Assembly (NCBI GenBank): GCA_027186245.1
Contig: CP114482.1
Span: forward strand, 32,507,209-32,571,208
Length of the DNA: 64,000 bases
From: Coriaria nepalensis
Taxonomy: Eukaryota; Streptophyta; Magnoliopsida; Cucurbitales; Coriariaceae
Direction of reading: 5' to 3'
Shown: positions 23,233 to 36,289 of the stretch, piece by piece
Position numbering within the stretch: position 1 is the stretch's first letter
How the letters are laid out: each line of letters begins with the position of its first letter
Made by a program: the position numbers and the translations under genes
The notes under the pieces: generated by a model
Database searches by the model: none
What the model saw: only the letters and a program-made list of their open reading frames with translations
What the model was told of the DNA's origin: nothing

Positions 23233-25294
23233 ATACGAGGAAATATAGGTATGTAAATAAAAGATAAATACAATGGAAATAATATTTAAAATTTATTCAA
23301 ATTGTATTCTAGCATTCATAGTTTTTAGCAAAATCAATCATAAAACATTTATATCATATGTAATTTTCTACAGAAAACATAATAAATTCCATCGATATTA
23401 AAATCAATATTAGGTTAAAAGGGATATCTTTCTTTTTAAAATATGATACAATTCTTCTTTGATGAGATGGGAGGCGCCCACGTGTTCGCCTTTTAACCTT
23501 TGTCTACATGATTCATTTCCCATAGTTAAGCTTCTACTTAAAATTTCAACTCATGAAACAATAAACTTAGGGAAAGGAATCAGAGAAAACACTTTTTTTT
23601 CTCTCTCTTATGAACTTCGGCCAAGGGTGCTAATGCGGAATCTCTTTTTCGGCCAAGTTCGTAGGTGATATATAGGCATAACTAGGTTATAGTTTCGTAA
23701 TCATATTAAATTTCCTAGTTGCCTAAAAACTCTTATCACCTTAAGTTACATTTTTTACCTAAAACTCTAAAGAGATAAAATGGGTCAAACCCATATGTAT
23801 GACCGGCCACCTATATGGGTTATACCTATAGATATTTAATCAAATATTTGATTAATTTGGCATATAAAAATTGAATTAATAATCTGACCCATTAACTTTT
23901 TAATGTTCGATTATTAATATAAACCTTTAGGATACTCTTATAATTATATAAATGTTGCTATGTAACTTATTAATTTTTAATTAAATTAATTTCATATTTT
24001 GTTGTGCTAGCAGAGCTGCATGATATTAAATTAACAAATTACTAATTAACATTTTCCCGAATAGTCAAACTATAAATCAAATTACAATTTTACCCCTAAA
24101 ATATTTTTGGTATGTTTTTCCTTTTTCTTTCACGAAATTTTAACTGAGTTACTATGAACCTTATGTGTGTGACCAGTTATGTTCTACATCTTGTTGGAAA
24201 GAGAATTTCATAAACACAATGATTTTATTTAATTTCAAATTAAATTTGTTTCTTTAAAAAATTAAATTAAATAGTTAACTCAATCACCTCATGATAAAAT
24301 AATTTTAAACTTTTAAGTCAAGATTGACTTCTAGTAAAGTGCCAATACTACCCTGGAGATAAGAAATACTGTCTTGTAAAAGAACATGTTGTGACTATAG
24401 TATTCGTACAATAACAATCCTTCCATCTTGCCAATATCCTGATTCGTCCTAAGACATTGTTTAACTTTTAAATCCTAATAGACAAATCATTTGGATCATT
24501 ATATGTTTATTGAACATTGTTAATAGATTTGTAAAAACTTCTTTCATACCCTACTACTTTGCGGATATTCCTTATTCAATAAAGTATATAATTCATACAC
24601 CTTTTGCCAAACATGAAAGCGATAGCTTCTCTCTTGACCACTCACAACTTTCTCACACAACACTTCATGCCTAATGGTTCACCCCTTATTCACCCATGGC
24701 TAGGGCTAATTGGAATGATGTCAAAATATAAAGCTTTGTATTCAAAGAACTATGGTGTCTAAAGTTTGAGGATCACATATAAAATAGTCACGGGATAATT
24801 CTCATTAATAGTCAATCTTAATTAATCATTCAGAATTTTTTAATTATCGTGTTCAATACCCTTAGTCTCTACTAAGCACTCACACACACAATCATCATGG
24901 TGTTTAACTAACTCCACTAGCTATGACATTGGCTACCCTAACAATTAGGTGATGAACTGCATGATTGTCTATTAGGATTAATCTATGTCCATTCTCGAGA
25001 TCCTATATGATAACGAATTGTTTGTAGCTTTGGAGCTTGTAATGACTCGAGTCTCTATTAGCATGATCCTTATCATGGTCTCTAGAGTGCATAGCTCAAG
25101 ATACTAGAGTTTACTATGATATGCACTTATAAAACATATAATATTAATTCAAACAAAATTAATGAACATCATAAATAACAATTGACTTTCAATAATGATA
25201 GTAAATAATGTCTTGCTAATATTCACACAAAGATAATATCATATAAAGTATTTGTCCCATCAAATCAAAATCTAATTGGCTTGTCGGACATACA
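23233..25294 (-). mobile_element. 5' LTR of minus-strand copia element C0
   Basis: About 2.06 kb, matching 16289-18070 throughout and extending further at the right. On the minus strand it starts TGTATGTCCGACAAGCC at 25294 and ends near 23233 in a degraded form of CTAACA. The expected tRNA primer-binding site is not found next to 23233; the carboxypeptidase intron is there instead. To the right it abuts the second part of the C1 5' LTR. Confidence 0.7.
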
Positions 25295-25302
25295 CATTCA
25301 AT

Positions 25303-26675
25303 AAAATGGGATCTACCACCTCTATATTTGAAGAAGAGTCCTATGAGTCATGTATCTTTATACAACGAAGAAACCCTTGTGCAAGGTTGTTTGGTATGAA
25401 AATAGTTTTTGTAAATCTATTATCTAGTTGCATATGGACTCACATGATTCATATGGTCAGTCTAATAGGTTTAACAGTTAAACCATGCCATAGCATTTAC
25501 CGGAACTGAGGAATAGATTGAATGACTAGTCTAGTACAATAATAGTCATCAAAAGTTCATTTTGAGGTTTCAAACTACTTATCATTTCACGAGTAGTCTA
25601 TGCGCCTTGCTAGAGGCCAACTTAGGCTTAGTTTAAGTTAATTGATCATGTAGAAGATCAAATTAGTTGTTGAACTTAAAAGTTGTTTTAAGGGCTATTT
25701 AGATTGGATAAAACTTGCAAGTGGTTATGGGGCCACCTACCTACAAAATATAGAACATGTTCGATCACACATATAAGGACAAAGGATTTTAGTTGAAATC
25801 ATATTTTCACAATTTTGACTTATTCTTGTAGAACTTGATTTAAGAGTTAAATCATTATTTATTTTAATTTATTAAGTCTATATCACACTTGCACTGATAA
25901 CATATCCAAAATATAATTTAGATTCAATTTGAAATTCAATAATTAATAAGAAAAATATTTAATTGACTTAAAGTCAAAATATATTTGTCGGGTCAAATAA
26001 AAAACTCGCTTGGCCATTAAATAATTAATTGCCGAATTAGGCTATTAGGCCATGGCCCAAATTAAGAACAATTTAGATAATTAGATATTAAATAAATCCG
26101 TAAAAAATCTGAATAATTAGTCGAACCAGTTTTATTTTCCAAGAGTTCATTAAATCAACATGTTTTTTGTGGCCCATGGGAAAATACCTAATGACCATTT
26201 ATCTAAGAAAGAAGAAACCACCTTTCCCTTTCCTTAACCTAGCCACCATTCAACTCGAAGAGAGAAAAAGTGTTTTTCTCTCATTATTTTCCGCTTCTCC
26301 AAGTTATGCCCTCTAACTCATGTGTTGAATATGAGACTTAGAAAATTGAACCAAAATTCCTAATCCTTGTTGATTAAGATTAGAGGTAGGGTGACGACTC
26401 TTGAAACAGAAGATAAATTGGTGGTCGTGGCAGTTTCTAGTAGCGGCAATGGAGAATGAGTGTGGTAGCCGATCAACGCCATTGGAGAAGTTGAGGCTTC
26501 AGATCATTTTTTCTCTTTCTCTTTTATCCCCTCTCTCTCCTTTTCTCTTTAATCTAATGTTTTCTTGATTACATGTGTAATTAGGATTTTTGGTTTGAAG
26601 AAAAGTTTTCAAGAACCTTAAAAATTGAAATTTTGAATATCGCTTGCCTGGGATCGAGAAGATTGGTTAACTTAT
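25303..26675 (+). mobile_element. Second part of the C1 5' LTR and degenerate primer site
   Basis: Aligns with 32379-33745, for example GGGATCTACCACCTCTATATTTGAAGAAGAGTCCTATGAG against its partner in the 3' LTR, and TTGAAATTTTGAATATCGCTTxxCC near the end. Just after it, AGGATATCAAAGCTT near 26680 is a decayed form of the initiator-Met primer-binding site TGGTATCAGAGC. The plus-strand open frame at 25276-25509 is part of the LTR and not a gene. Confidence 0.65.
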
Positions 26676-28290
26676 AGGATATCAAAGCTTCATGTTATAT
26701 TTCGGTTTTTTGATTGTATATTTCATAGTTCTTAAGTTATATTTCGGTTCTGGAAATTAAACCAAAAGAGGGGCGGTGGTGGGGCTATCCAGTAGTAGCA
26801 GGAGTAGTTGTTGCTTGCTATCCACATGTCATTGTTGAGGCCCGATGCATTATGACATGTTGTGTCGCCACCATGTCATGCGTAAGAGTGGGCTTGCAAT
26901 TGTTTAAGTTCCTCCATTGTCTGGAAAACTATGTTTTGCTTGTGCGTAAGAGTGGGCTTGCGTAAGAGTGCGTAGAATCTTCAAAATCATTTCAAGATTA
27001 AAACGTTTAAAATTAAAATTATGAGACATGAAAAATTAAATATGTTAAAATATTTGCAAATTTTTATTTTTTCCATGAGTTTAAAAATCATTTAACTTGA
27101 CTAATTAAATGTTGTAAAGTGATAGTGAAGTGTCAATTTTTCACGAAAATGAAAATTTTGAAATATTCAAAGATTACTAATTTAGAAACATAGAAAAATA
27201 TTAATTTATGAAAGTATTCCTGGAATTAAAATTTTCTTATATGATTGACAATTTTGAATTAAAATGAGTTTTAAATTAAGAGAAATTTTTAGAACACTAA
27301 ATATTTTTTTACATTGGAAGAGTTCAAACTTGAAAATTCGTATGACTTGAAAAATATTCTTTAATTTGTTATTGAATTATTTCAATTGATTGATATGCTA
27401 GTTTGATCACTGAAACATGGACATAACGTGTTAGATTAATAGTTAATTATACAAGTTAGATCTAATGTATGTTTAGGTGAACACAAAATGAGCATCATAA
27501 GATATTGAATACAATTGGTGGATAAAATACATGTTAAATAAATTATTTAATTTAAACATGTATGATTGATATGATGCATGCATGATAGATTCAATATAGA
27601 ATCCCATTATACTGTAAAGGATATTGATTGTGTGTATATGAACATATCATGATGAGACTCTAAAATAATAAAGCTCTTTTATATTATATTAAACTTGTAA
27701 ACTATGTAAGCATGTTTTACATATTGCCTTCTAAATGTTACAATAAATTTGAGAATAATAATTTATTTAATTAGTTATGGACACATTGAATTAGTGATTT
27801 ATTAATCTATGAATTCATTTATTATTTAAATGCATTCATTTATTATTTAAATGCATACGATATATGTGATTGTAATATTTCAACTATATTCAGCTAAGGA
27901 TAAATATGAAATATTAGTTCATGTAGTTGGTATGTCACAACAACATTTTGGTTTAAATTTAACTAGGGAACATGATTGGCTACAGACATGTGGGACTATG
28001 GTCTTCTAGAGGCAAGTATAGAAATTACATTTGATGTAGTTATGAATGTCGTTTTGGTAGCTTGCATGTTTATTATGGTTGACTACAGACACATGGGATC
28101 ATAATATTCGATATTGGGGTCCATTACCTAGTAGAAGAAAATAGTTGTTCCCAGTTCATATAAAAGGGTAATATTAATTGTAATAAAATAATAGGATTTT
28201 AACTAAGATGCAAAAGATTCTTAAATTTAATAGTTGATATAATTTACAAAATTACGTATATTATTATTTGCTATTCTCTTATGAAAGCAT
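26676..28290 (+). mobile_element. 5' leader of copia element C1
   Basis: Non-coding, mostly AT-rich. Near 26765-26960 it has a GC-richer block in which CGTAAGAGTGGGCTTGC is repeated. The remainder holds long A/T runs and motifs shared with the C2 leader, such as GGCTACAGACACATGGGATCATAATATT near 28080 against the related phrase near 38410. No gene is seen. Confidence 0.55.
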
Positions 28291-31200
28291 GCAATGATAA
28301 GTAGTTCATTGAGATCGATTCTTTAACATACAAGTTAGTAGAGACTATATTCAAGAATTGAGAAAGATAGTTGAGAATTATTCTCAAACATGAACACCTT
28401 GCAAGTATCTAGAATTAAGGAGTTATGATCTCTCTCTTAGAAAGAGTAACTGCCGAATAAAAGCTATTTGGGATGAAGTGTTGTTCCAATGTAATTAGCC
28501 TTAGTGCATTATGCTTGTATCTATATCAAAAGGCTTTAAAGGCTATAAGAATATAAATATGCTTTTGACATTATTGATCACCTAAATATGATTTGGGATA
28601 AAGGTAATTGATATGAGAGGTATGATACCTCAAGTGCATAATTTCGTATGAACCTGATTGAAGGCAAATTCGTTGGAGAACATGTACTAAAATGATTAGG
28701 TATATCGAAAAGTTAGATTGTTTATGTTTTTATATGAATCTAAGCTAAGTATTGACTTAGTAAGGTCACAGACAGGTAAGGATGGAAAGTATTTCCATTG
28801 TTGTTTGAATGGGACATTGGAAAGCAAATTTATTAGACTTACAGTTTATTCTGCCGAAGTATGATGACACGTCGCTCATGTTAATTATGAAAGAGAATCA
28901 CTTTTCTAATGATTTATCTACTCCTGTATTTGATACCATGTTTAGATCTCATATTGTAAGTGATATGAAGAAACTAAAGGGTAGAGGAAATTAGAAAAGG
29001 GATGAAGTCAGTCTTAAATAGAAAGAAAGCAAGAGTTGTAATGTTAATCGTAGGGACTTATGTTTTATTTTTTTAGACATGGTTCAAAAAGATTGCTTTA
29101 GTATGTCTTGAACTTAAATGATAAGACTTGCGTTAAAATTGAACATGTTAAGAAACAAAGATTTGATATGAATCAAACTTACCTTTCACATTATCAATTG
29201 GGTTATACCAATAAGATAAGAATAATTAAGTTATTAAGTTACATAAGGGTGGATATCAAAATCCATTCGATTGTGAATCAATGCCAACTTAGAAATCTTG
29301 TATACTTGGAGATGATCGAACTCCATTTAGTAGGATTGAAGATAAATAGACCAAGTTGTTGGGCCTACTACATGCCGATGTTTATGAGCCCATGACAACA
29401 CATACTCGAGGCATTTGTTCTTACTTCATTACTTCTGTTGATGATCTCTATAGATTCTGATTTATTTATCTAATGAAGCATAAATCCAATTCTTGTGAGA
29501 AATTCAAAAAGTACATGTATAATCTAGAAAAATGATAAAAGCAAAAGTATTTTGATTATCTGATGAGACCAAGGAGGTGAATACTTGAATTATGAGTTTC
29601 CTAACTGCATTAAAGAGAATGAGATTCTCACTCATTGAAGTCCTAGTAGAACATCATAGTTAAGTGGTGCTTCAAAACAGAGAAATCAGACATTCTTTGA
29701 CATGGTATGCTATGACACACACTGAGCTTTCTATGACTGTCTAAGTATGACATAGAAATTACCACATACGTGCAGAACATAATTCTTTTTAAATCCACAT
29801 CAACTGCTCCACATGAGATATGGAACGGTGTAATGACATCATTCTACCATATAAGATATCGAGACGTTCAGTTCATGCTAAAAGCAAGATACAAAAAGAT
29901 TAGAGGCAAAATATTATAGATGTTACTTTGTCGGACATCTTAAGGAGACATTAAGATGTTAATTTTCTATAATCATGTTGGGCTCACAATGTTTGTAACT
30001 GAACATGCTACCTTCTTAGGGAGAGTATAACTTTCCCAAAGGATAGTGGAGTAAGAAAATATTTGAAGTAATACAAGACCCACAAAATTGACAATCAAAT
30101 TAAATATTGTAGTCCGCTAAATACCCACTTTTAAGGAACCTTTAAAAGAAGGAACGGTGATTCCTCAACTTACACCACTACTCTGTAGATTTGGAAGAGT
30201 ACTCGTTGAACCAGAACAATACGAATTTCATATAGAAAATCTTACTAATGATTCGATTATAGATGATAACCATACGAGTAATTTTGAGGCCATGTAGAGC
30301 TCGAGTTATGAGAAATGGCTTAGAGGCATCAAAACTGAAAATGATTCTATATATGCCAACAAAGTGTTGATCTTGGAGGTTACACTAGAAGGAAATGTTC
30401 CAGTGGGATGCAAATGTGTCTTTAAGAGAAACATTGGGAATTATAGGAATATCGAGATCTTTAATTCTTAATTAATGGTCAAGGGCTATAGGTAATGTAA
30501 AGGAACCGATTAAAAGAGACCTTCTTGCCCATGGTTATGACCATATCCATCCGAATTATGTTGGCCATTGCAACATACCATGATCATAAGATGTTATAAA
30601 TAGATGTGAGAACTGATTCCTTAAATGGAAATTAGAAAGAAGAGGTGTATGTGATACAACCTGGAGGTTTCACATAAAATGCACAAAGCAGTTGTGTAGA
30701 CTACTTAGGTCAATCTATGACCTATGTGTGTGTAAAAAAAGGTTAGTGAGAGTAAGATTACATTCATTGTCGATATAAATTGATAATATAATAGTCATTG
30801 ATAATGATGTAGATTTGTTACAAACTATCTAGTTGTGATTATTGAAAAATATCTATATAATTAAAATGGGTAACAACATCTCTTAGCTTAGGCATAAAGA
30901 TCTATAGATATAGATTCAAAAGGATTGCTAGGCTTCCTAGGCTGAACCCATTCATGTACATAAAACACAAGTGGATATAGAATGCCTGAATTGAATAACC
31001 TATGCTTGCATATAGGTTCTATCATGTATGTCATGCTATGTATGAGGTGAGATGTTACCTACTGCTCTAAGTGTTACGAGCATGATCAAAGCAATTTGAA
31101 TGAACAATATTAAAATGTGGTCAAGAATATTATTACATTCTTGAGAAAAATGAAGGGTATGTTCTTTATTTTTGGACATTCTCAATTAAAATAAATATTA

Positions 31201-31656
31201 TCATAGACTCTATGGTGAATCCACATCATGTATTATTTATCCTAATTGTTGAGTAGGTTAGTTGGAGAAGTTCCAAGCAGGAAACAATCGAGAATACAAT
31301 TAACAATAATGAATACATTAATGCTTGCGAAAATAAGTGTATTAGATGAAAAGGTTCATAACTGAACTTATAATGGTTCCTAGTATCATTGATCACTTGG
31401 TAATGTACTACACTTACAATGTTGCACAGTGAAAGCGAAGGAAATAAGGTCTCATCAGAAATCTAGAATATGTATTGCTTCTTTATGACTTTATCAGAGG
31501 GAATGTTGGAAATGTTCAATTGAATATAAGAGATTAGATAAAAATTATAATATAGTGGATCCACACACTAAGGTAATTTCTCGCGGAAATTTTGTTCGCC
31601 ATCTTAACAAGATGAGAATTAGATTGAGAAGCAATTGAATTTGGTGCAAATGGGAG
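28290..31656 (+). pseudogene. gag-pol of copia element C1, multiply broken
   Basis: Ty1/copia polyprotein remnant on the plus strand. Gag-like sequence near 28500-28650 is barely recognisable. The gag/protease boundary is at 28809-28994, with a decayed protease motif STPVFDTMFRSHIVSD (DTGCGSHI is usual). Integrase starts at 29108 with KKQRFDMNQTYLSHYQLGYT. Reverse transcriptase starts near 30310 (EKWLRGIKTENDS, then VPVGCKCVFKRNIGNYRNIEI). Near 30530-30660 it continues with TISIRIMLAIATYHDHK and EEVYVIQPGGF. Near 31500-31630 the RNase H end reads LDKNYNIVDPHTKVIS. At 31645-31656 a purine-rich GTGCAAATGGGAGA is the likely polypurine tract. It is non-functional. Confidence 0.8.
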
Positions 31657-33745
31657 ATTAAAAGTATAATCCCTCTCAAGCCCATCGGATATGATCCGAT
31701 AAAGTCAAATACGTATGAGAGTCAATCTTAACATGTATAAGTTATCAATATAATTAAACATGCAATTATCTATCATGATGTTACTATGTTGGAAATAATA
31801 ATTGCTTGCATGATTAATTATACGACATCCTTGATATATTCCCAGGTCTTAGACTATTCTATACACATTTTAAATCATGATAGTGATCATACTCGAGGAG
31901 ATTAAATGGTTAAAGTCTAATCCAAACCGTTCCTAATGAGATTTAAGGTAGCCTAAACTCTAAGATTCAAACTGTTCATAATGGCATACTTGATAGATTC
32001 TCAAAAGTCATAATATCATGATGGGATAATGACAATCAAGAAAGACTATTTCATGGGCTATCATTATCAAGAGAAGAATGATTTTCTCATAATCATCGAT
32101 ATTAAAGAATATCGGGATATACATGTAGGTGATTGGTAGACTTAATCATTGAACATGATCATTTGACAAATCTCATTAGTAATTATATTAATTGTTAGTG
32201 AGATTTTTCTGGTGACTATTGTACTTTTGATTCTAAGATTTTAGATCACCATAGTACTAACGCATAATATATCATTCTTTGATATCACTAAACATAACCT
32301 TAGCTAAGAGTTACGAAGAAGGTGAACCATTTCGCATGTAATCTTGTATGGAAAGTATGTAGATTGTAGGGTTATAAAATGTGATCCATCACCTCTATAT
32401 TAGAGGAAGAATCCTATGAGTAATGTATCTTTATGCAATGAAGAAATCTTTGTGCCAGGTAGTATGGTATGAAAAGAGTTTTTGTGAATCCATTGTCTAA
32501 TTACATAAGGACTCACATGATTCATATAGTCAATCTAGTAGGATTTTATAGTTAAACCATGCTCTAGGATTGACTGAGACTTTGAAATAGATAGAAGGAT
32601 CATATGGTACTATAATAGTTACAACAGGTTCTTTTGGTGGTTCAAAACTACCTTTTATTTCATGGGTCATATGCGCATTGCTCTTAGGCTTGGTTGTTTA
32701 AATTAATTAATTATGCAGATGATCAAATTAACTATTTAACTTAAAAGTTATTTTAAGGGTAAATAGTCCAATCTTTAGATTAGATAAAACTCACAAGTAA
32801 TTGTAGGGCCAACCTACTGGTAAAATGTAGAATTTATTCGGTCACACTTATAAGGTAAATGATCTCGGTTGAAATTATATTTGGAAAAATTTGACTTGTT
32901 CTTAGAAACTTGATTTAAAAGATATCATTAATTAGGTTAATTTTTTAAGTTTATATGACACTTGTAATACTAACATATTCAAAGTGTGATTTATATTTAA
33001 TTTGAAATTAAATAATCAACAAGACAAAATTGGATAAACAATTTTACTAGGTAAAATTGTTTATATAATTTTACCGGGTAAAAATTGAATGAACAATTAG
33101 GAATACTAGATAATAACTAGATTCGTGAAAAATTGGAATAGTTATTGAGCCCAATTTTATTTCTTGAGCATTCATTAAATAGACCGGACTTTCAAGGCCC
33201 GTGGGAAAATACCCAATGTCAATTTTCCCATAAGAGGAAGTTGAAACCTTTCTCTTTCCTTAACCTAGCAACCCACTTCAATTATGAGAAAAAGTGTGTT
33301 TCTTTCATCATTTGCCCTTTTGACTAAGTTATGTTCTCAAACTCATGAGTTGAGTATGAGATTTAGAAACGTAAAGCCAAATTCTAGTCTATGTCGGTTA
33401 AGATTAGAGGTCAGGTGACGGCTATTGGAATATAAGAGGAATTAGAGGTTGTGGTGGTTTCCAGACGAAGCAGCACTATTCCCACAACAATGAAGCACAA
33501 ATGTGGTGGCTGATCAAGGCCATTTGAGGAGTTAGGGCTAGGTATCATTTCTTCTTTTTCTCTCCTCTTTTCTTTAATCTAATAAAAATTTGTTAGATGT
33601 GTAACCGGGATTTCTGATTTGGAGAAAATTTCTTCAAATGCATGACCACGGATCTTTAGGTTTAGTCCAAACCAAGAACTGGAGAAATTAAAATTTTGAA
33701 TATCGCTTATGCCCGTGTTCGAGGAGGTTCATTGAATTACATCTT
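31657..33745 (+). mobile_element. 3' LTR of copia element C1
   Basis: Starts right after the polypurine tract as TTAAAAGTATAATCCCTCTCAAGCCCATC, a degraded TGTTAGAGTATG-type LTR start. It ends near 33745 after TTGAATATCGCTTATGCC. The middle part (32012-32376) matches 15912-16288 and the later part matches 25303-26675, so it supplies the undivided version of the LTR that C0 split. The open frame 33145-33327 is part of it. Confidence 0.7.
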
Positions 33746-33885
33746 TAAATGAGTAAAAATAAGTGAATCCAAACACAATGAAGACCAAATGTGATTAATT
33801 ATGAGAGAGGATGATTGAAGGATGAAGAATTACCCATGCTTCCTCATCAAGGAATTTCCACCATGCACTTAGTTTCCCATCAAGA

Positions 33886-36275
33886 ATGCTTAATCATCAA
33901 GGAATTAACTTGGTCAAATACCTAAACTTGCTCACCAAGTATATTTTCTTGGCAAGTATTTTTACTTGGCTTCCAAGTATATTTCATCTATAAACAGCAT
34001 GCTCCACCAAATAGGAATAGAACACTCAGTTATAATATTGATTCAACTTCAATTTCTTGGCCTAATGCCATTATTTGACATCCCTCAATTAATTTTTCTA
34101 GGTTTTAAATAAAATATTTTCCATTCTAAGTCCTACATATGTGAATTTATTTAGTTTTAAGCAATGTTTATTGCTCCGTGGGCTCATGACTTTCGTGATT
34201 CATCTAAGCATTCTCAATATTTATTTCTTCTCTACAAGTGTATGCTCATCAAGCCAATCAGGTTGGACCCGATGAGTATAAATTTTGTGAGATACAATCT
34301 TATTTTTAAATATTAATGATATCATTGTTTATTAATTACTCATTCAATAATAGTGACGACATTCATCTATTTAACATGTTTATTAATTATGTTGAAATCA
34401 ATATTATATGGTCATTTATTACATATCATTATAAAGTCCAATATCTTAGGTTATACACTTGAGACCATGATAAAGATCATGCCAGTAGAGATGCAAATTG
34501 CTTAAAGCCTAAGATACAAATTTTTCATAGTCAAAAGATTATCAAGAGCGACATTGATAATCCGGATACACTATCACATAAGTTATCTCTTAAAATATTT
34601 AGGATGATTGTTTTCATTACCATTGATGTTAGTGAAATATTATGATAAGTATGTGGGTTGTTACTGGAAATAAGGGTACCAAACATGATACTTATACAAT
34701 TCTCAATGGTAATAATATTAACTATTTTTAAATATTAATGATATCATTGTGTATTAATTACTCATTCAATAATAGTGATGACATTCATCTATTTAACATG
34801 TTTATTAATTATGTTGAAATCAATATTATATGGTCATTTATTACATATTATTATAAAGTCCAATATCTTAGGTTATACACTTGAGACAATGATAAAGATC
34901 ATGTCAGTAGATATGCAAATTGCTTAAAGCCTAAGATACAAATTTTTCATAGTCAAAAGATTATCAAGAGCGACATTGATAATCCGGATACACTATCACA
35001 TAAGTTATCTCTTAAAATATTTAGGATGATTATTTTCATGACCATTGATGTTAGTGAAATATTATGATAAGTATGTGGATTGTTACTGGAAATAAGGGTA
35101 CCAAACATGATACTTATACAATTCTCAATGGTAATAATATTAACTATTATTGAGAATTATCTAGTAACTATTTTACATATGGTCCTTAAACCCGAGATCA
35201 TTATGGAATCTTATGTGTTGGGTTTTAGACTTTGATATCATTCCAATAAACCCTAAGAAAGGGTGAAATGGGGTGAAACGTTGGGTATAAAATGTTGCAC
35301 ATGAGGGTTGTGAGTGATCAAGATGGAATCCATCACTTTTGTATTTGGAAATAAGTCTTATGAGTTGTATACTTTATTGAACTATAAATTCCTTGTAAGG
35401 TAGTATGGTATGAAAAGAGTTTAAGTAAATTCATTATCTATATTCATATGATTTGTCAATTAGGTTATAATAGTTAAACCATGCCTTATGATGAATCGAG
35501 ACATTGGCTAGATGGAAAGATCATTATTACACAATTGTTAGTCACAATAGGGTTTTTTGGAAGATGCTTAATTTGCATCTCTTAGGTAGCCTTGACACTT
35601 TGCGTGAAGTCAGTCTTGTCTTGGTGGTTTATGTTAATTAATCATGAGATGATTGAATTAATTGTTTAGTTTAAAAAAATTTTAATGCTAAATGGATCTA
35701 ATTATGAATTAGATAAAATAATCAAGTGTTATGAGATTCTCCTACTGGTATGATGTAGAAGTAACTAATTTTAGTTGTTTACAAGAATAAAGAAAATATA
35801 CTATTTTGATTGCAGGGGTAAAATCGTAATGTGTATTATAGTATGCAAATAAGGGTAAAATGGTAAATTATTAATTTATTAAATCTAATGTCATGCAGCT
35901 CTGCTTCTTAAACTCCTTTCTACGAGCTTTTTGAATCATGTGATGAATTTAAAAGTAGAGAATATATCATGTAAATTGAACTATATGGATTAGGGTTAGA
36001 GGGTGAACACTTAGGCACCTTATACTTCCTATTGAATTTGGCCATGATGAAAGAGCAAGGAGATCCGTTCAGTTCTGTATTAAGATTAGTAAGTTTTCTT
36101 AGATCTTAATCTTTTTAATTTCCTGAAACTTTTATGTGCTTTCAATTAAATATATATGTGATATATGTTTGTATGATCGATCTTGGTATATGTCTATGAG
36201 TTAATCCTTGTTTCAGATTATTTGAAAAAAATTTAAACTACTGCTTCTACTTAATGGACTACGTGTAGACTAACA
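33886..36275 (+). mobile_element. 5' LTR region of copia element C2
   Basis: Matches 42066-43926. By comparison with C1 and C0 the LTR proper should start at TGTATGCTCATCAAGCC (34239). But about 350 bases before it (33886-34238, with a TATA-like CTATAAACAGCATGC near 33990) also have a partner before the 3' LTR (42066-42416). The LTR ends at TAACA (36275), directly before a primer-site sequence. It contains the 422-bp tandem duplication listed separately. Confidence 0.65.
34301..35144 (+). repeat. Two tandem copies of a 422-bp unit in the C2 5' LTR
   Basis: 34301-34722 and 34723-35144 are head-to-tail copies beginning TATTTTTAAATATTAATGAT. They differ at about ten positions by eye, for example GTGACGAC/GTGATGAC, GAGACCATG/GAGACAATG and TTCATTACC/TTCATGACC. 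The C2 3' LTR (42480-42915) has only one, much more diverged copy, so the duplication is private to this LTR and younger than the element. Confidence 0.9.
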
Positions 36276-36276
36276 G

Positions 36277-36289
36277 TGGTATTAGTGTC
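36277..36289 (+). promoter_or_regulatory. Degenerate tRNA primer-binding site of C2
   Basis: TGGTATTAGTGTC resembles TGGTATCAGAGCC, the copia primer site complementary to initiator Met tRNA. It lies one base after the LTR end TAACA, the position expected for a primer site. Confidence 0.55.

Noticed and set aside
25276..25509. 77-codon plus-strand frame as a gene
   Set aside because: It lies inside the C1 LTR and its counterpart in the other LTR is not open.
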